From Paramarasmius palmivorus (Eukaryota > Basidiomycota > Agaricomycetes > Agaricales > Marasmiaceae): a stretch of 64,000 nucleotides of DNA. The stretch lies in contig JAYKXP010000076.1 in assembly GCA_037176845.1 (NCBI GenBank), positions 186,001 to 250,000 on the forward strand, read 5' to 3'. The notes beneath the pieces are model-generated. The model was not told the DNA's origin. It saw only the letters and a program-made list of their open reading frames with translations, and did not search any database. Numbering within the stretch: the first letter of the stretch is position 1; every line of letters starts with the position of its first letter. Both the position numbers and the translations under genes were made by a program. Shown one piece after another: positions 1-10,793 of the stretch.

Positions 1-1
1 A

Positions 2-238
2 GCTCTTCAGAATCCACGAGGCTTGACGGCGAAACCGGTGGTACGACCCTCCATCACAACACCCTATATCCGTGCGATGAGCGAGCACCCCTCCCGTACT
101 TTGAAGCGCAAGCGCGACAAGAAAGACCCTCAGGAAGGTACCGAGTCGAAAAAGCCCAAGGAGGCACCCAGCGGTTCTGGTTCGAAGAGACTTCATAGGG
201 AGGCCTTCCGGATCGAAGAAGTAGCCTTTGGGACATAA
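2..238 (+). pseudogene. FunK1 kinase 3'-end fragment (lineage A)
   Basis: The frame from base 2 reads through the family signature NPRGLTAKPVVRP and then a basic Lys/Arg/Ser-rich tail, closely matching the C-terminus of the intact FunK1 gene at 17.5-19.9 kb (same order of PRGL motif, TTPYIR, then KRKRD and SGSGSKR stretches). The upstream kinase domain lies outside the window, so this may be the true end of a gene cut by the window edge. The tail is shorter than in the intact paralog and lacks its last GSKKPRQ segment, ending instead in an unrelated acidic sequence. Seen: homology of the tail. Inferred: either a partial functional gene or a relic. Confidence 0.55.
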
Positions 239-422
239 TATACGTGTTCCTTTTTTTTCTGGTCTTATTCAGTCTCTACTTGCGATTTCTTTCCGTGTAG
301 GTCTCTGGTAGCAACCTCGGCATGATGTACTACCTACGACTTGATTCGGGTCGGACACTATGAAATAGACAATTTGTAACCTTTGATGCTTGAGACTGAG
401 GGCTTTTGGAATGGAATCGGTT

Positions 423-630
423 CTGTTGAAACTATTCAACAAAGCTCTGGAGGACCCACGAGGCTTGACAGGGAAACCTGTTCCTCGACCTTTTCTCACG
501 ACGAGCCATGACTGTCCACGCAACGATTCATAAAATGCCTAATCTTCTGGGAGCCTCCGATGCATCGAAGCGTAAACGTGACGATGAGGAGCCACCTCGT
601 GCTTCCTCGTCGAAGAGAGCTCACCAATGA
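423..630 (+). pseudogene. FunK1 kinase 3'-end fragment (lineage B)
   Basis: The frame gives LLKLFNKALEDPRGLTGKPV then RPFLTTSHD, matching the end of the degenerate FunK1 copy at 25.1-25.2 kb better than the intact gene. After TTSHD the frame is lost by a small indel. In the next frame a serine/basic tail (SKRKRD, SSSKRAHQ, stop at 628-630) resembles the usual family C-terminus. No kinase domain precedes it: the 180 bases between this and the first fragment hold nothing recognisable. A relic of a second FunK1 lineage. Confidence 0.6.
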
Positions 631-935
631 TACAATCTAATATCCCTTACGAACTATATTACAGTACGATGTCGCATCTACGCTTCACCATAACCCTTGG
701 GGCTACGATGTCTTCGCAGGCCAATATAGTCACGGAAACGCTGAACGTCTTCAAGGATCCGACCATACACTGTTTCCCTGTACATTATATACGCATGCAA
801 AGTAGAGGTACTCAACATACAAGACAATGTCGTACTCTACTCGAATCCGATGCAGGGTCATCTTTGTTGGGCCCAATGTGTTTGCCTCGATAGTATCAGA
901 TTAATAGGTACAGAATAACACGGCCGTCGATCAGG

Positions 936-3012
936 TCAATTGGACTTAGGACAAGGCTGTATCTCTGGCTGGCTTCCTGTGTGGTCCACCGTCTCCATTA
1001 CGACTGTCACGCCATCGCGAGTATCCAGCGCAGCACTCTCGATAGGATCAGGGATTGGAGCAAAGCGCTCTGAAGGTAGATGCCCGGCTTCTTGGGCTGC
1101 CCTCTCGATAGCATGGTACCATTCCGCCATGAGCATCCTGCGCATCTTCATCGTATCCCACCAATCCCATGGCTCATACAAACGGCAGCGAATGATCTCT
1201 TCGTGAATGAATTTAATGAACGCCTGTCCTTCCCGGGAGACCAGCAGCTCCGAGAGGCGGTCTGACTGGGAAAGGTGTCGAGAGAGAGCAAGAACGAAAG
1301 CCGGCCGATCGTCAAATCGAGGTGCGAAAGAGGCTTGACCCTGTTTCAAGTCGATATCGGCGTAAGACTTCCATGACCTGCAGAATACCCGTATCAGGAA
1401 CAGGCTTCGTTTGCGGATGTCAGGGTCAGAGTGTGTCCACAGCCTTCCTGCAACGGGGAATGGAACAAAGAAACGCATTTTCGTGGCCTTGTGCGCCTTG
1501 GATTGTTCAAACTCGGATATGGAGGCGCTGGAGGTGAAGGAGTGTCACCTCGCTGGATGCAATATACATCCAGAACTGTTGATGATACATCAGGGAGACG
1601 CCATGTGGGGAAAGAAGAACAGGATGTGGTATATCGGGGGCCCGGGAAAAGTAGAGGTATTGGTCTAATCCTTCCGTAAAGATGCCCTTGAAGCTGGTCT
1701 CATCTTCGAGAGCCTTAACGACGTCCGCCTGCGTGACATTGTTCCACATTGTGACCTGCCAAAAGTTGAGGATAACCGACAACGCAACCGAGGGTTGGAG
1801 CGTGGACAGTACGTTCTGCAGGTGAGGAAGCATCGAAGGGCTGTCTCGGAACATGGTCACAGCCCACTGAAGTCCTCGAAGTTCGTACACCTTCAGGTAG
1901 CCGACACCGCTCTCTGACAAGGAAAAGATATTTTCATCGAACATCCGGACGACACCGAGGTCCAAGCGCGACCAGTCACGTGCAGGATACTTGACTGGAA
2001 ACCACAGGCCTGTTTTAGTGAAGAGGTTGTCGATGGGAGAAAGTTGAAAGAGTGGATGTAAGAGCTTGCAGACCATACGGTATACCGCCCATGATTGAGG
2101 TGAACGGAAGGGTGAGATGTATTGGAAGCCGTATGATACCTGCTTCCAGCCGTAGTCGGCCTTTGGAATGGTCAGACTAGGAAGGATTGTGGTAACGAAG
2201 TACATCCCAGCGCTGATGCCCACGGCAACCGTTGCCAGGACGAATGGCACGAGATGACGGGCCCAGAGGAGGTCTAAGATGCCCGCAAAGAAGAGCAGAA
2301 GTGCCACCTCGAGGAGGATAGGTAACGCAGCCACAATGGACGGAACTCCCCATTTCTGAAGACTCTCGCTACGAAGTTGACGAAGTCCTAAAGCTTCTGC
2401 CTGTGTCCGCGTTGGTGTATCGCGCCCATACTCTCGCAACCAGTGCTTGCAGAGTAATGCAAAAAGACCGGATGTGAGGCTGAGAATGAGGCTGAGGAAC
2501 CAGAAACAGTTGATTCGTACGGCCGACTGGTCAATAACGAACTGGGCGTTTTGGGTAAGAGAGACTGCGGATGCATTCCTTTCGACAAGTTGCAGAGAGA
2601 TTTGGGTGAGAAGGGCAACGGTAGTATCAGCTGGATCTTCTGTTAACCATTTGTATGATTCGATGACAAAGGCCGTAACAACTACAGAAAAGAGGCCTGC
2701 CTACCCGTGGTGGTATCGTTAACATTGAACATTTGAACTGAGCAGAGCAAAAAGTTAAACGCACATAAACCAGCAGTGTATCAATGTCCTCCTTCCAATT
2801 CTTCACCATATCATCGTCATATCTGTTGGCCTCTTTCATTACGCATTCCCATGATTGATCAAGCGAAGGACTTTTTGAGTTCCAGAAGGTTTGGCCTGCC
2901 CAATGCGATCCAGGTGCGAAGTTGATGTACGATGTTGGTGATGGTACCTATACGACAGTAAGATGAGTAAATTTTGAATAGATGCAAACCATATATCACC
3001 TACAGAGGACAT
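936..3012 (-). CDS. DUF6535 domain-containing membrane protein
   Basis: Four exons (3012-3004, 2947-2765, 2700-1589, 1527-936) give a 631-residue protein. Introns at 2948-3003, 2701-2764 and 1528-1588 have GT/AG ends. The last one repairs what otherwise looks like a frameshift and restores LIASISEFEQSK. The N-terminal third carries the DUF6535 pattern: W..D+D.LLVYAGLFS, a first hydrophobic helix (VVVTAFVIESYKWL), then NCFWFLSLILSLTSGLFALL followed by KHWLREY. Two further hydrophobic stretches (about residues 215-260) follow, then a long soluble C-terminal part. DUF6535 proteins are abundant in agaricomycetes and their function is unknown. The first exon is only nine bases, so the start is the least certain part. 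Its 5' flank faces the EF-hand gene. Confidence 0.8.
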
Positions 3013-3979
3013 CTTTGCCTCCGCCGCTACTTTCTGCAGTGTTGGTGATGATGTAGAAGAAAGAGTTGTTCACAGCACAATTGATGAGCATCAAGCTGTC
3101 AGCTTCAATTCTGGCACTCGTGAGTCGCGAGAAAAAATACATCACGGCTAGTGATGCATGAGCGGTCCTATCAATTGCAAGAAGCTGCCGAATGATTTGT
3201 AGGTAGTTTTGTCCATGGTGAGTGCTGGATTACAAGTGCGGGACGCGTCGACCAAAGAAATAGGGCGGGAGTGGGCGTGGTAATTTCCGGACCCTTGCCG
3301 ATTTGGTCTGGTTTCCACGCATCCTTCTTACACCGACGACTCGTCACTGACTCGACGCGCTTTTCCTCCTCGCTCAGGACAAGACCAAGTATCAATATAT
3401 CAATCTAAATCTCGTACGTTTTCTTTTCCAACTCTAGCACTAAATGAATGTACTCAAGTCTAGGCTCACGCTTTTGGTCTAAGACCTTTGGTGATAGGAA
3501 CTAGATTCCAGGAGGAGCCTGGTCACAAGCATTCCCCAGAGGAATTCGTCACAGTATTTTCCCTGCCTTAATCGATGGAAGTCATCCAATCAGCAGTGAA
3601 AAGTATCAATGGTCTAGTTCAAAAACCCAGGGTAATCGTAGCGACCATGGCAAACGTTTTAATACCTTGGCTGGACTCCACAAAACAGCTTCTTCAACGA
3701 CAGATTGGCGCTGAAGTCCTGACAACTTAGTTCATCGAACGGCATTCCGAGTGATGGATGAACTGTACTTGGTGAACACTATCGGACCAAGGATTTTTAT
3801 AGAGCTAAGGCGCGTACCCCATTTTAGCAACTGTATTGCACCAGCGAAATAACCCTGTTGATGACTGTTTGAAAGACCTCAGCGCCCGATGAGCGCTGAT
3901 CTCCTCGCACCAGCATAAGCGCGCAATACCATACATAAACTCTTGATATCGATGCAAGTTGAAGCTGGAACCCACAGCC
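3013..3979. other. Intergenic region between divergent genes
   Basis: About 970 bases between the DUF6535 gene (minus) and the EF-hand gene (plus). Open frames here are short and match nothing I recognise. A minus-strand frame at about 3015-3170 reads hydrophobic (LMLINCAVNNSFFYIITNT) and might be a remnant of a neighbouring exon, but it is not in frame with the DUF6535 start. The shared upstream region presumably holds both promoters. Confidence 0.5.
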
Positions 3980-6900
3980 ATGGCATCCAACATTGATCCA
4001 GCAAGTACGGCGTTTCCACCTCCTCATGAAAAGTACTCAATCCGTCTTCAGAGGCCAGCCGCCAGATGGAAGAGGCCCTTAACAAGGTCAACAAGCTTAT
4101 AGCCGAAGAAGGAGCATCCAGTACAACATATTCCCCGTCCACTCAAGCTTACCATCTAATTGCCTCTGTTGCTAGGTAAAAGAAAGACCAAGGAGAAAAG
4201 TAATCAAAGGACGCGTAAGATTCTCGAATATATCCAACAGGGCGTAGCATTCGCCGATGCAATCGCCGGAATGAATGATTATGCCGGTGTGAGTTGATAT
4301 CTGCCATTTTCAAGGGATGCTATATTTTGACTCGGACTTGACTAGGTCGCCGTGAAGACTCTAGCGGTATGTAGTAGATGAAAAGTCACGATCTACATTC
4401 TTGCTCACCGTCACCCAGAAACTGCTTGAGTGCGAAATCGCACGAAGAAAAAACAGCGAGGAGTTTGTTGTGGTGTATCAGGCTTTCGTAAGGCTCGCCA
4501 TTCAATTGTCATTATTCTTGGCTCACTAACGATGGGTCAGGCCTCTACGATGTTCCTTGTCAGATATCTGGAACAGGCCGACATGGAAGACATCCAAGGC
4601 GAGCTTGATCACTGTTTCGATGAAATGAACAATATAATGCAAGACTTTGGTATGTACACGAACTGCCTAGAGTCCGAGAGGTCACTGATACCTTTTGGTG
4701 TTAGGCGTCTCGGCAGAGTGAGTTGGTTTCTACCCTCAGTTATGACGGTATCCCTAACAGGTCCCTAAAACAATTTCATAGGGTGTATTACACAAAGTGT
4801 AGACGTGCATTTGGTATGTTTCTCGCTGTCTGGCAGGCACGCAGGAACTGACGATACAACTCTAGTCCGCTTTCTCAAGGCCAAGGCGTTTGAAGAAGAA
4901 CTCAAGGGATTTACTGAACGTGCTTATGAGATACAGGAGAGGATCCAAAGTGCCCTCAGCTCGTACACGGCCGTCACTGTTGCCGCTACTAGCGAAGATA
5001 TCAAGCGAATCTTATCCATCGTCTCGAATCTACCCAAGGCCACGACGAAGCAAGAGAAAGATGCAGAAAAGATCATTCAGGAAGCAGGGGATATTGAGGA
5101 TGTTGACATGGTATGTTCTAGCGCTGTTTTCAGGCAAAATACGTTCGTGCTAATTTATTTCAGAATGATGCCACGATTGCAGCTATCGCGAAAGTGTTTG
5201 GTGACAGAGTTACCTCAGAGACAAAGGTTATACTACACCAAGACCTGCATGAGCTCCTGGAGAAGCACAGGTTAGTTGTCATTTGCAGCAGTAAAATTTC
5301 ATGGGCATCTGACGAAGTTACCAGAGAAAACTTTATCACGAAGCTAAATGAAGCTACATTGACTATCTCTACCAAGATTGAGGGATTCCAAGGCGAAGTT
5401 ATGCGAAAGGTTTGTGGTGAAACCGTCTTTTTCTAACACACTCACCATAGCGTTCCTGTAGTTGAATTCTGGGCCTCACAACCTCATTGACAACGAAGAG
5501 TTCAAGAAAATGTGGCAAGGTATGTTGCCAGTTTGCACTATGTGCATCGAGACGCTGATGAGAAGCTAGATCTTGTTAGTTCCATGTCATGACATTGTCC
5601 AGGAACAATGACACTAACCATGCATCATAGGGCTGGAAAGCCAGCGTTAAAAGCAAGCTATTTGTTGATGGCAAGTAACAACGTAGTCTGTAACTCGCGC
5701 TTTCCGGCTGAAACCCACCCGACTCAGAAATTTGTGGACATTTTCAGAATACTTTTGCGGAACAAAACGGCAACGAGCACTTCCCGCGAGACAACTGGAC
5801 ACTTTCGGTGTTCACTTATGTTATGTGTAAGTGCCTACGTCTTAACAATAGAGCAAACTGGACCTTGCCCTAGTCCATCCCGCCATTGGTGATGCTATCG
5901 ATGACGACGGGAGTGGTTATGTCTCTGTCCGGGAGTTCAACAATTTCTTGAAGCACAAGCCAGAGGGTTGGACCGTTCCGGAACTGTTTGCTTTGTGAGT
6001 TCTCTTGTAAATTGCAGGTCAAGATCTAACTTTTGTGACGTAGCTGGGCTCTCGGATGGCAGGTGTCGGTATACAAGTATGTTGGGGCCGAATCCATACC
6101 TTGTCTGCAAAAGCTAACCATGATAAACAACAGCACGTCCTTTGAGATTGCTGAACTCGTCTGGGAGATTGAAGAAGTTGCTCTCACAGCGAAGGCTGAG
6201 ACACAGGAGGGAGATGTGGTAGCGGCCATTGAAGCGTACCTTCGTGTGTTGAATGCCCTTCTCGACATTACGCGCTGGTCTACCGCCACCGGGTATGACG
6301 AAACTTTCACTGAGGATGTCCCTTACAATCACGAGGAAATGGAAAGATTGACAGAGGAATACGCTACCAGCAATCAGGAACTGTTCCATGAGGTCACCGG
6401 CGATGATGGCATAATCGAGGAGTATTCAAGTTTGGATGGCCTTACTCCGAGGTTTGGTTCGCGCGTTGAGCTGGTGAGTTACTGGTGCCCTGTAGTCTGG
6501 CACTTACTGACCTCCTGATAGTGGTTCATTCCCCTCGTGCTCGAGGTGTTGCAAAGCCAACTGCACAAGCTTCTAGGAGAAGATGATTCTGCGCCTAGGA
6601 ATGCTGCACACATCAACGATGATGAGTGGTTCTATATGTGCTTTACGTTGGAGCTGTTACTGTTTGAGTTCCACACACGGATGAAGAACTTACTTCGGGG
6701 ATGGCATGTTCAGAAGCTCGATAGTCGTTTGCAGGTCAACAGTTTCTTCGGCGGACTTTTTGCTGGGTGGTTTGAAGCGGTTAGTCTCGGAAAATCTTTT
6801 CGGATGTCCAATGGTAACACATAGTTCTAGTATGCTAGCGGGTCGAACAAAAAAGTCATTGCTCAGCTTGAATCTCTCGAGGAATCACTGGAAGAGGATG

Positions 6901-7372
6901 AGCCAGAAGAGGATGGCAGCACTCCTGAGGTACGTATCTCTGGCATCCATTCATCACTTGAAACTGAAGCTCCTGGTGGCCTCGTAATAGGCTCCTGACC
7001 TCGTGGCGCTTGTATCGGACCTCCAGGAATCCGTGAAACATCTCACGGCTATGGTGCAGTCCTTGCTTGAAAAACAAGCTACTCCTGCTACCAATGATCG
7101 CCAGCCCACTTATCAGGCTAACACGCGTGGCGATAATATGCAAGCCTATCAAAACAATCGCCGTGGGCAGTATAGCAATAGTGGGAATGGACAAGACAGC
7201 GATAGTAACGGGGACGGAGACGATGACGGGGAGTACAATGATGACGATGAAGGGTCCTATGGTGGCACCAGACAGTACTCTGGAACATACACCGGAAGTA
7301 AGTTCCTTGCAGCTCTCGTACGACTCTCTGCTAATAGTGCTATGTACTGTTCTAGATGAGGACGATTATTGA
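3980..7372 (+). CDS. EF-hand protein with N-terminal helical bundle
   Basis: A heavily split gene, about 20 short exons. The start MASNIDPAK is at 3980 and the stop at 7370-7372. The N-terminal ~250 residues are all-helical (for example YAGVAVKTLAKLLECE, ELDHCFDEMNNIMQDFG, KAFEEELKGFTERAYEIQ) and resemble the MLKL-type/HeLo-like four-helix bundles found at the start of many fungal proteins. That assignment is inference. A canonical EF-hand loop follows at about 5900-5940 (DDDGSGYVSVRE, with F after), then FWALGW as in other basidiomycete EF-hand proteins. The C-terminus has a coiled-coil-like helix (LVSDLQESVKHLTAMVQSLL) and an Asn/Gly/Asp-rich low-complexity tail. One join (about 5675-5730) seems to need a GC donor (GCAAGT). 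A degenerate copy lies at 25.5-27.4 kb. The function is unknown; calcium binding is expected from the loop. Confidence 0.75.
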
Positions 7373-7680
7373 AGCGGAGTGTAATAATTACTGCTATTGA
7401 CCGTTCCATTCCTCTTGTGTACAATTGTGATCCCAAATAGAGTGTGTGTCCAGACTCTGCCCGCTACGAAGTGACCGAAGAGGGTTCCGCCAAGAAGTTA
7501 CGATTGGATGGCAGTGCATACGGTTCATATCGCGGCACGGGCTGACTGACTCTGGACAATTCAAGTTGACGATAAGAAGGGAGTTTCTGACCGTGACTTG
7601 AAGCATTCGGGAGCTTGAAAGCACCGAAGGAGGTTCCGTCCGTGACTCGTTACATTACTCATATCTCACACACGTGATAA
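7373..7680. other. Intergenic, no gene seen
   Basis: Spacer between the EF-hand gene and the tRNA-like locus. Only short unsupported frames on either strand. Confidence 0.5.
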
Positions 7681-7932
7681 GGCGAGATGGCCGAGCGGTC
7701 TAAGGCCTAAGGCGCCAGACTAGGGAGACCAACACTTGCGAAGTGTGGTAGGTACACCCTAAAAGGTGAGTGTCTCAGAGACAAAGAGCTGGGCGCTCAC
7801 CGAGCGCTTGTCTTGATAAGGGAGGTTTCCGGGTGACGTGAATAGGATGATATGCTTTGGGAAACTTGGATCTGAATGGGATTCGATCTGCACGCACAAA
7901 TTAAGGCGTGGGTTCGAATCCCACTCTCGTCA
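7681..7932 (+). tRNA. Interrupted tRNA-Leu-like locus (probably pseudogene)
   Basis: The 5' part (7681-7725) has acceptor strand GGCGAGA, an intact A box (TGGCCGAGCGGT) and the anticodon-stem strand CCAGA, as in class II tRNA-Leu. The 3' part (7903-7932) has a complete T arm (GTGGG TTCGAAT CCCAC), hence a B box, and TCTCGTC pairing with the acceptor strand, plus discriminator A. Two oddities are visible. A 7-base tandem duplication (CTAAGGC twice) disrupts the D-stem/anticodon-stem junction. The two halves are also separated by about 170-180 bases, far more than usual tRNA introns. The anticodon loop reads CTAGGG, so no leucine anticodon (AAG, TAG, CAG, CAA, TAA) fits without losing or gaining a base, and no exact TCTGG closes the stem. 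The spacer holds three tidy hairpins. Confidence 0.55.
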
Positions 7933-8299
7933 AGTAGTGTTCTTTTTTACATTGCTAGGTCTTACCAAACTACGAGTAGGACTATGGTATTGTCGTCCTC
8001 CAGGCTCCCAGGCTAGCTTATAACAACGCCTGTTGTATAGGTGAATCCATCCAATGTCAATTACGCAAAAGCTCATTACACAGCTCTATGTAGTCGTCAA
8101 GTCATCTAGCGAGAATAAAGAGTTGATGTCCGAGATAGAAGTGTAGCTACAGGTGATATAAAGATAAATGGAGACACAAAGCGATAAGGAAGCGAGGAAT
8201 ATGAAAAAAGCTGGAAAAAAGGTATACAGGTAATTAGACGTGCTGGTATCGTGCAAATCGATAAAAGAGTAATTTTTCCACTCCAACGCCTAAAGCGTC
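7933..8299. other. Intergenic, 3' side of the proline-rich protein gene
   Basis: AT-rich around 8090-8290. Probably contains the 3' UTR of the minus-strand gene ending at 8300. No other feature recognised. Confidence 0.4.
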
Positions 8300-9244
8300 T
8301 TAGTAACTATACCGTCTCTCCGATGACCGTCCGTGGCGTTCTCCATGCCTTTTAGACGACCGCTTGTGTTTATGCGATTTGGAGCGCTTTACATCTGGGA
8401 TGTAGACATATTGTTGCGAGCTTGTCGGACTTCTGGGACTAGGAGATGACGGCGGTGATTTGGAACCTAGAATACCGCCCGTGAGCTTTGAAAGCCACGA
8501 GGACTTTGTTGGCGCTACTGGAGGTGGCATGGGTGCTGGCGCCATGATGGGTGGTGGTGGGACCTGTGTGTGTGCACGAGTAGTGAGTAACATGCTGCGG
8601 GAAAGTAAAGAACGGTTACTTACCATCCCGTTGTTTGGGAAAACGGCATATCCTCCCGTCGGAATCACTACGGGTTCCTTGTATGGCGGGTAGTAGATAT
8701 TCGTATAAGCCCCTGCACCGGTTGTATTGGCGCGTACAGGCGATTGTCTGTAAGGTACCGGTGGTGGTGGTGGCGGCTGTGGCATCGTATTCGAACGCCT
8801 AGGCTGCGGATGAGGTAGTGAAGCCGTGGACATGCTTCCTCCATGTGAACGTGAAGAAGATCGTGAAACGTTCCTGTCTTTTTGTGGGTATGAAGTAGGG
8901 GGAAGAGGTGCTTGTGGAGTTGGATATCGCGAGGTTTGTGGTTGGATTCCAGGTCGTGAAAGGTAGCCGTTTGGCGTGCTGCCATAGGTATTGGAACGAG
9001 TAGGTTTGTGAGGTCTACTACTGCCTTGGTCCACCGACCTCGACCGATGCTTGTGACTACTCTTCCTCGAGTATATATCTGTATCTCTGTCATCCCGCAG
9101 AGCCTGGACATGCATTGCCGGTGTCGTTGGTAAGTGTGGATTCGCTGGTCGATATCTTCCAGTTTCCTCCGCCCATCGTCCAATACCTCGCAACTTCTCT
9201 TGGTATCGTTCCACAGCGCCTGGTGAATAGTCGTATTCTGTCAT
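8300..9244 (-). CDS. Proline/serine-rich disordered protein
   Basis: Two exons. The intron at 8564-8623 (60 bases, GTAAGT...CACAG) is a multiple of three and open, so an uninterrupted frame of 314 codons also exists; removing it gives about 294 residues. The N-terminus (MTEYDYSPGAVERYQEKLRGIGRWAEET) looks helical. The rest is low complexity: His/Ser/Arg stretches, a run of eight prolines between QPP and VPY, a PPPIMAPAPMPPP stretch, a short conserved-looking TKSSWLSKLTGGILG segment and a basic C-terminus rich in KRSKSHKHKRSSKR. Polyproline stretches suggest SH3, WW or profilin binding; this is inference. I do not recognise a named family. A TATA-like box lies 77 bases upstream. Confidence 0.7.
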   Translation of the reverse strand: MTEYDYSPGAVERYQEKLRGIGRWAEETGRYRPANPHLPTTPAMHVQALRDDRDTDIYSRKSSHKHRSRSVDQGSSRPHKPTRSNTYGSTPNGYLSRPGIQPQTSRYPTPQAPLPPTSYPQKDRNVSRSSSRSHGGSMSTASLPHPQPRRSNTMPQPPPPPPVPYRQSPVRANTTGAGAYTNIYYPPYKEPVVIPTGGYAVFPNNGMVSNRSLLSRSMLLTTRAHTQVPPPPIMAPAPMPPPVAPTKSSWLSKLTGGILGSKSPPSSPSPRSPTSSQQYVYIPDVKRSKSHKHKRSSKRHGERHGRSSERRYSY

Positions 9245-9320
9245 TATAGTTTTGAGAAGAATTCCGAGTCGTGAGCTAGTCGTGGGTCGTCAAAAATGAG
9301 GTCGGAGATTAAGGAAGAGA

Positions 9321-9326
9321 TTTATA
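9321..9326 (-). promoter_or_regulatory. TATA-like box of the proline-rich protein gene
   Basis: TATAAA on the minus strand, about 77 bases upstream of the ATG at 9244. Position and sequence fit a core promoter element; not proven. Confidence 0.35.
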
Positions 9327-10793
9327 AGGGGTATTGATGCCGATTTGGCAGGAAGAATATAATAAAAGTAGAATCTGTGGGCGAAGGCCCCGAGGGAAAA
9401 GGAAAAGGGAAAAGAAGAAGTTTTGGGCTGGCCGACTCGAGCCTGGGGTAGACCGATGTCGTCCGGAAGAAAAAAAAAATTCCTTACCCACGATTGCGGC
9501 TGTGCAAGGATGTAAATACTTTTCGGTCATGACTCAGCTGCTTTACTCACGACCCTTGACTACGACTGACTAGGCTTCTCTGCTGCTCTGCGATTTCTCT
9601 AGAACTTGCTAATGGATTCTCCGATCTCCTGGAAGAATCCTAGTCAGCTTGACTCTGCCGGGGAATTGGGGCACTGTCGATTAGATGGCTAACGGAGCCC
9701 CGCTTACAGGCCGAGGTTGCAAGCTCCGGTCTCCAACCGCAGTACAAGTGATGACGGGGAGTACAAACTCTTTGGGGATTGTACTCTAGGTCCTTTATAT
9801 CTCAGAACAACAGCTTTCGGCCGGTCTTCTACCCCACAGCCAGGGGTGCGGGGTTACCTGGCTATAGAAGCGCTTGCTATTGTTCTAATAGTACTGTTCT
9901 CGTGTTCTGAGCAAAGAATGGACCGCTCCATGTCATGCTTGACAGACCAATCACCCATCTTTAGCAAGTACAAAGGCACGCTCTTTTCGAACTCCCAGTG
10001 GCGCCAAGTTGATGGTGGCCCACCATCCGTATATATCAAGCTTCAATCACAGAGATCGATAAGAAAGGGCAGCACTCTACAACGTTTTTTAGCTTGCACA
10101 ACACGAGCTCACTGGCTGTTTTTCGTCATACGTCGCATCACGCCGTGTCCATCAGAATGATTCGAATTTCGAAGATCGTTGATGACGACTCGGTTAGATC
10201 AAGGAACGATGTCGGATTTTCACATTTCGAGGCGGGTGAGTATTTATATGGTCAAGCGTTAGTTTACTGACCAGGGGCCTTGCGCGGGATCTAGGTTATA
10301 ACCTCAGGACCATCAAGGCGCAAACTATTGCGTGCAACGTGTTTTCCTCGCTGTTACCTGCAGGCTCATTCCATTCTCCGGGAGAACTCACCGCAATACA
10401 GTCTCACTGGGGGTCTGTACCGGAAATGATTCATAATGACGAATACTCAAACTTGCAGTCCATGAAGTTCATACAGCGCTGTAGCGCGGCCGAAAACTGC
10501 AAATTGGAAATTCAGCGGAAGTTCCGTGCGGTTCGTAACTGCAGCTGGTTATAGCACCTTCTAATTCCGAGGTAGGGCCTCTAGGTTCAGACGCAAAGAT
10601 GAGCAAAGGTTTGTATTCTCTATCCGCATTGCCGAGCCAACATCAGCTTGCTTTTACACGTGCTTGCTATGCTTTCTATACTGTCCAGGCAACACAGGCT
10701 ATTAAAGTTCCTGATCTCAACGCAACAAGCTATCAGACTAGATAAATACATAGAGATCATGCTACTTATAAATATACAATGGAAATCGCATAA
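9327..10793. other. Intergenic, no gene seen
   Basis: About 1.5 kb. The longest frames (9717-10160 plus, 9854-10039 minus) show no family motif or convincing splice pattern. GATGACGGGGAGTACAA at about 9750 matches a 17-base stretch of the EF-hand gene tail and may be chance or a tiny relic. Confidence 0.4.

Noticed and set aside
1507..1590. Apparent frameshift in the DUF6535 gene
   Set aside because: A 61-base intron with a GTATCA donor and CTCCAG acceptor restores the frame.
9717..10160. 147-codon plus-strand open frame
   Set aside because: No motif, no splice context, no match to neighbouring families; treated as chance.
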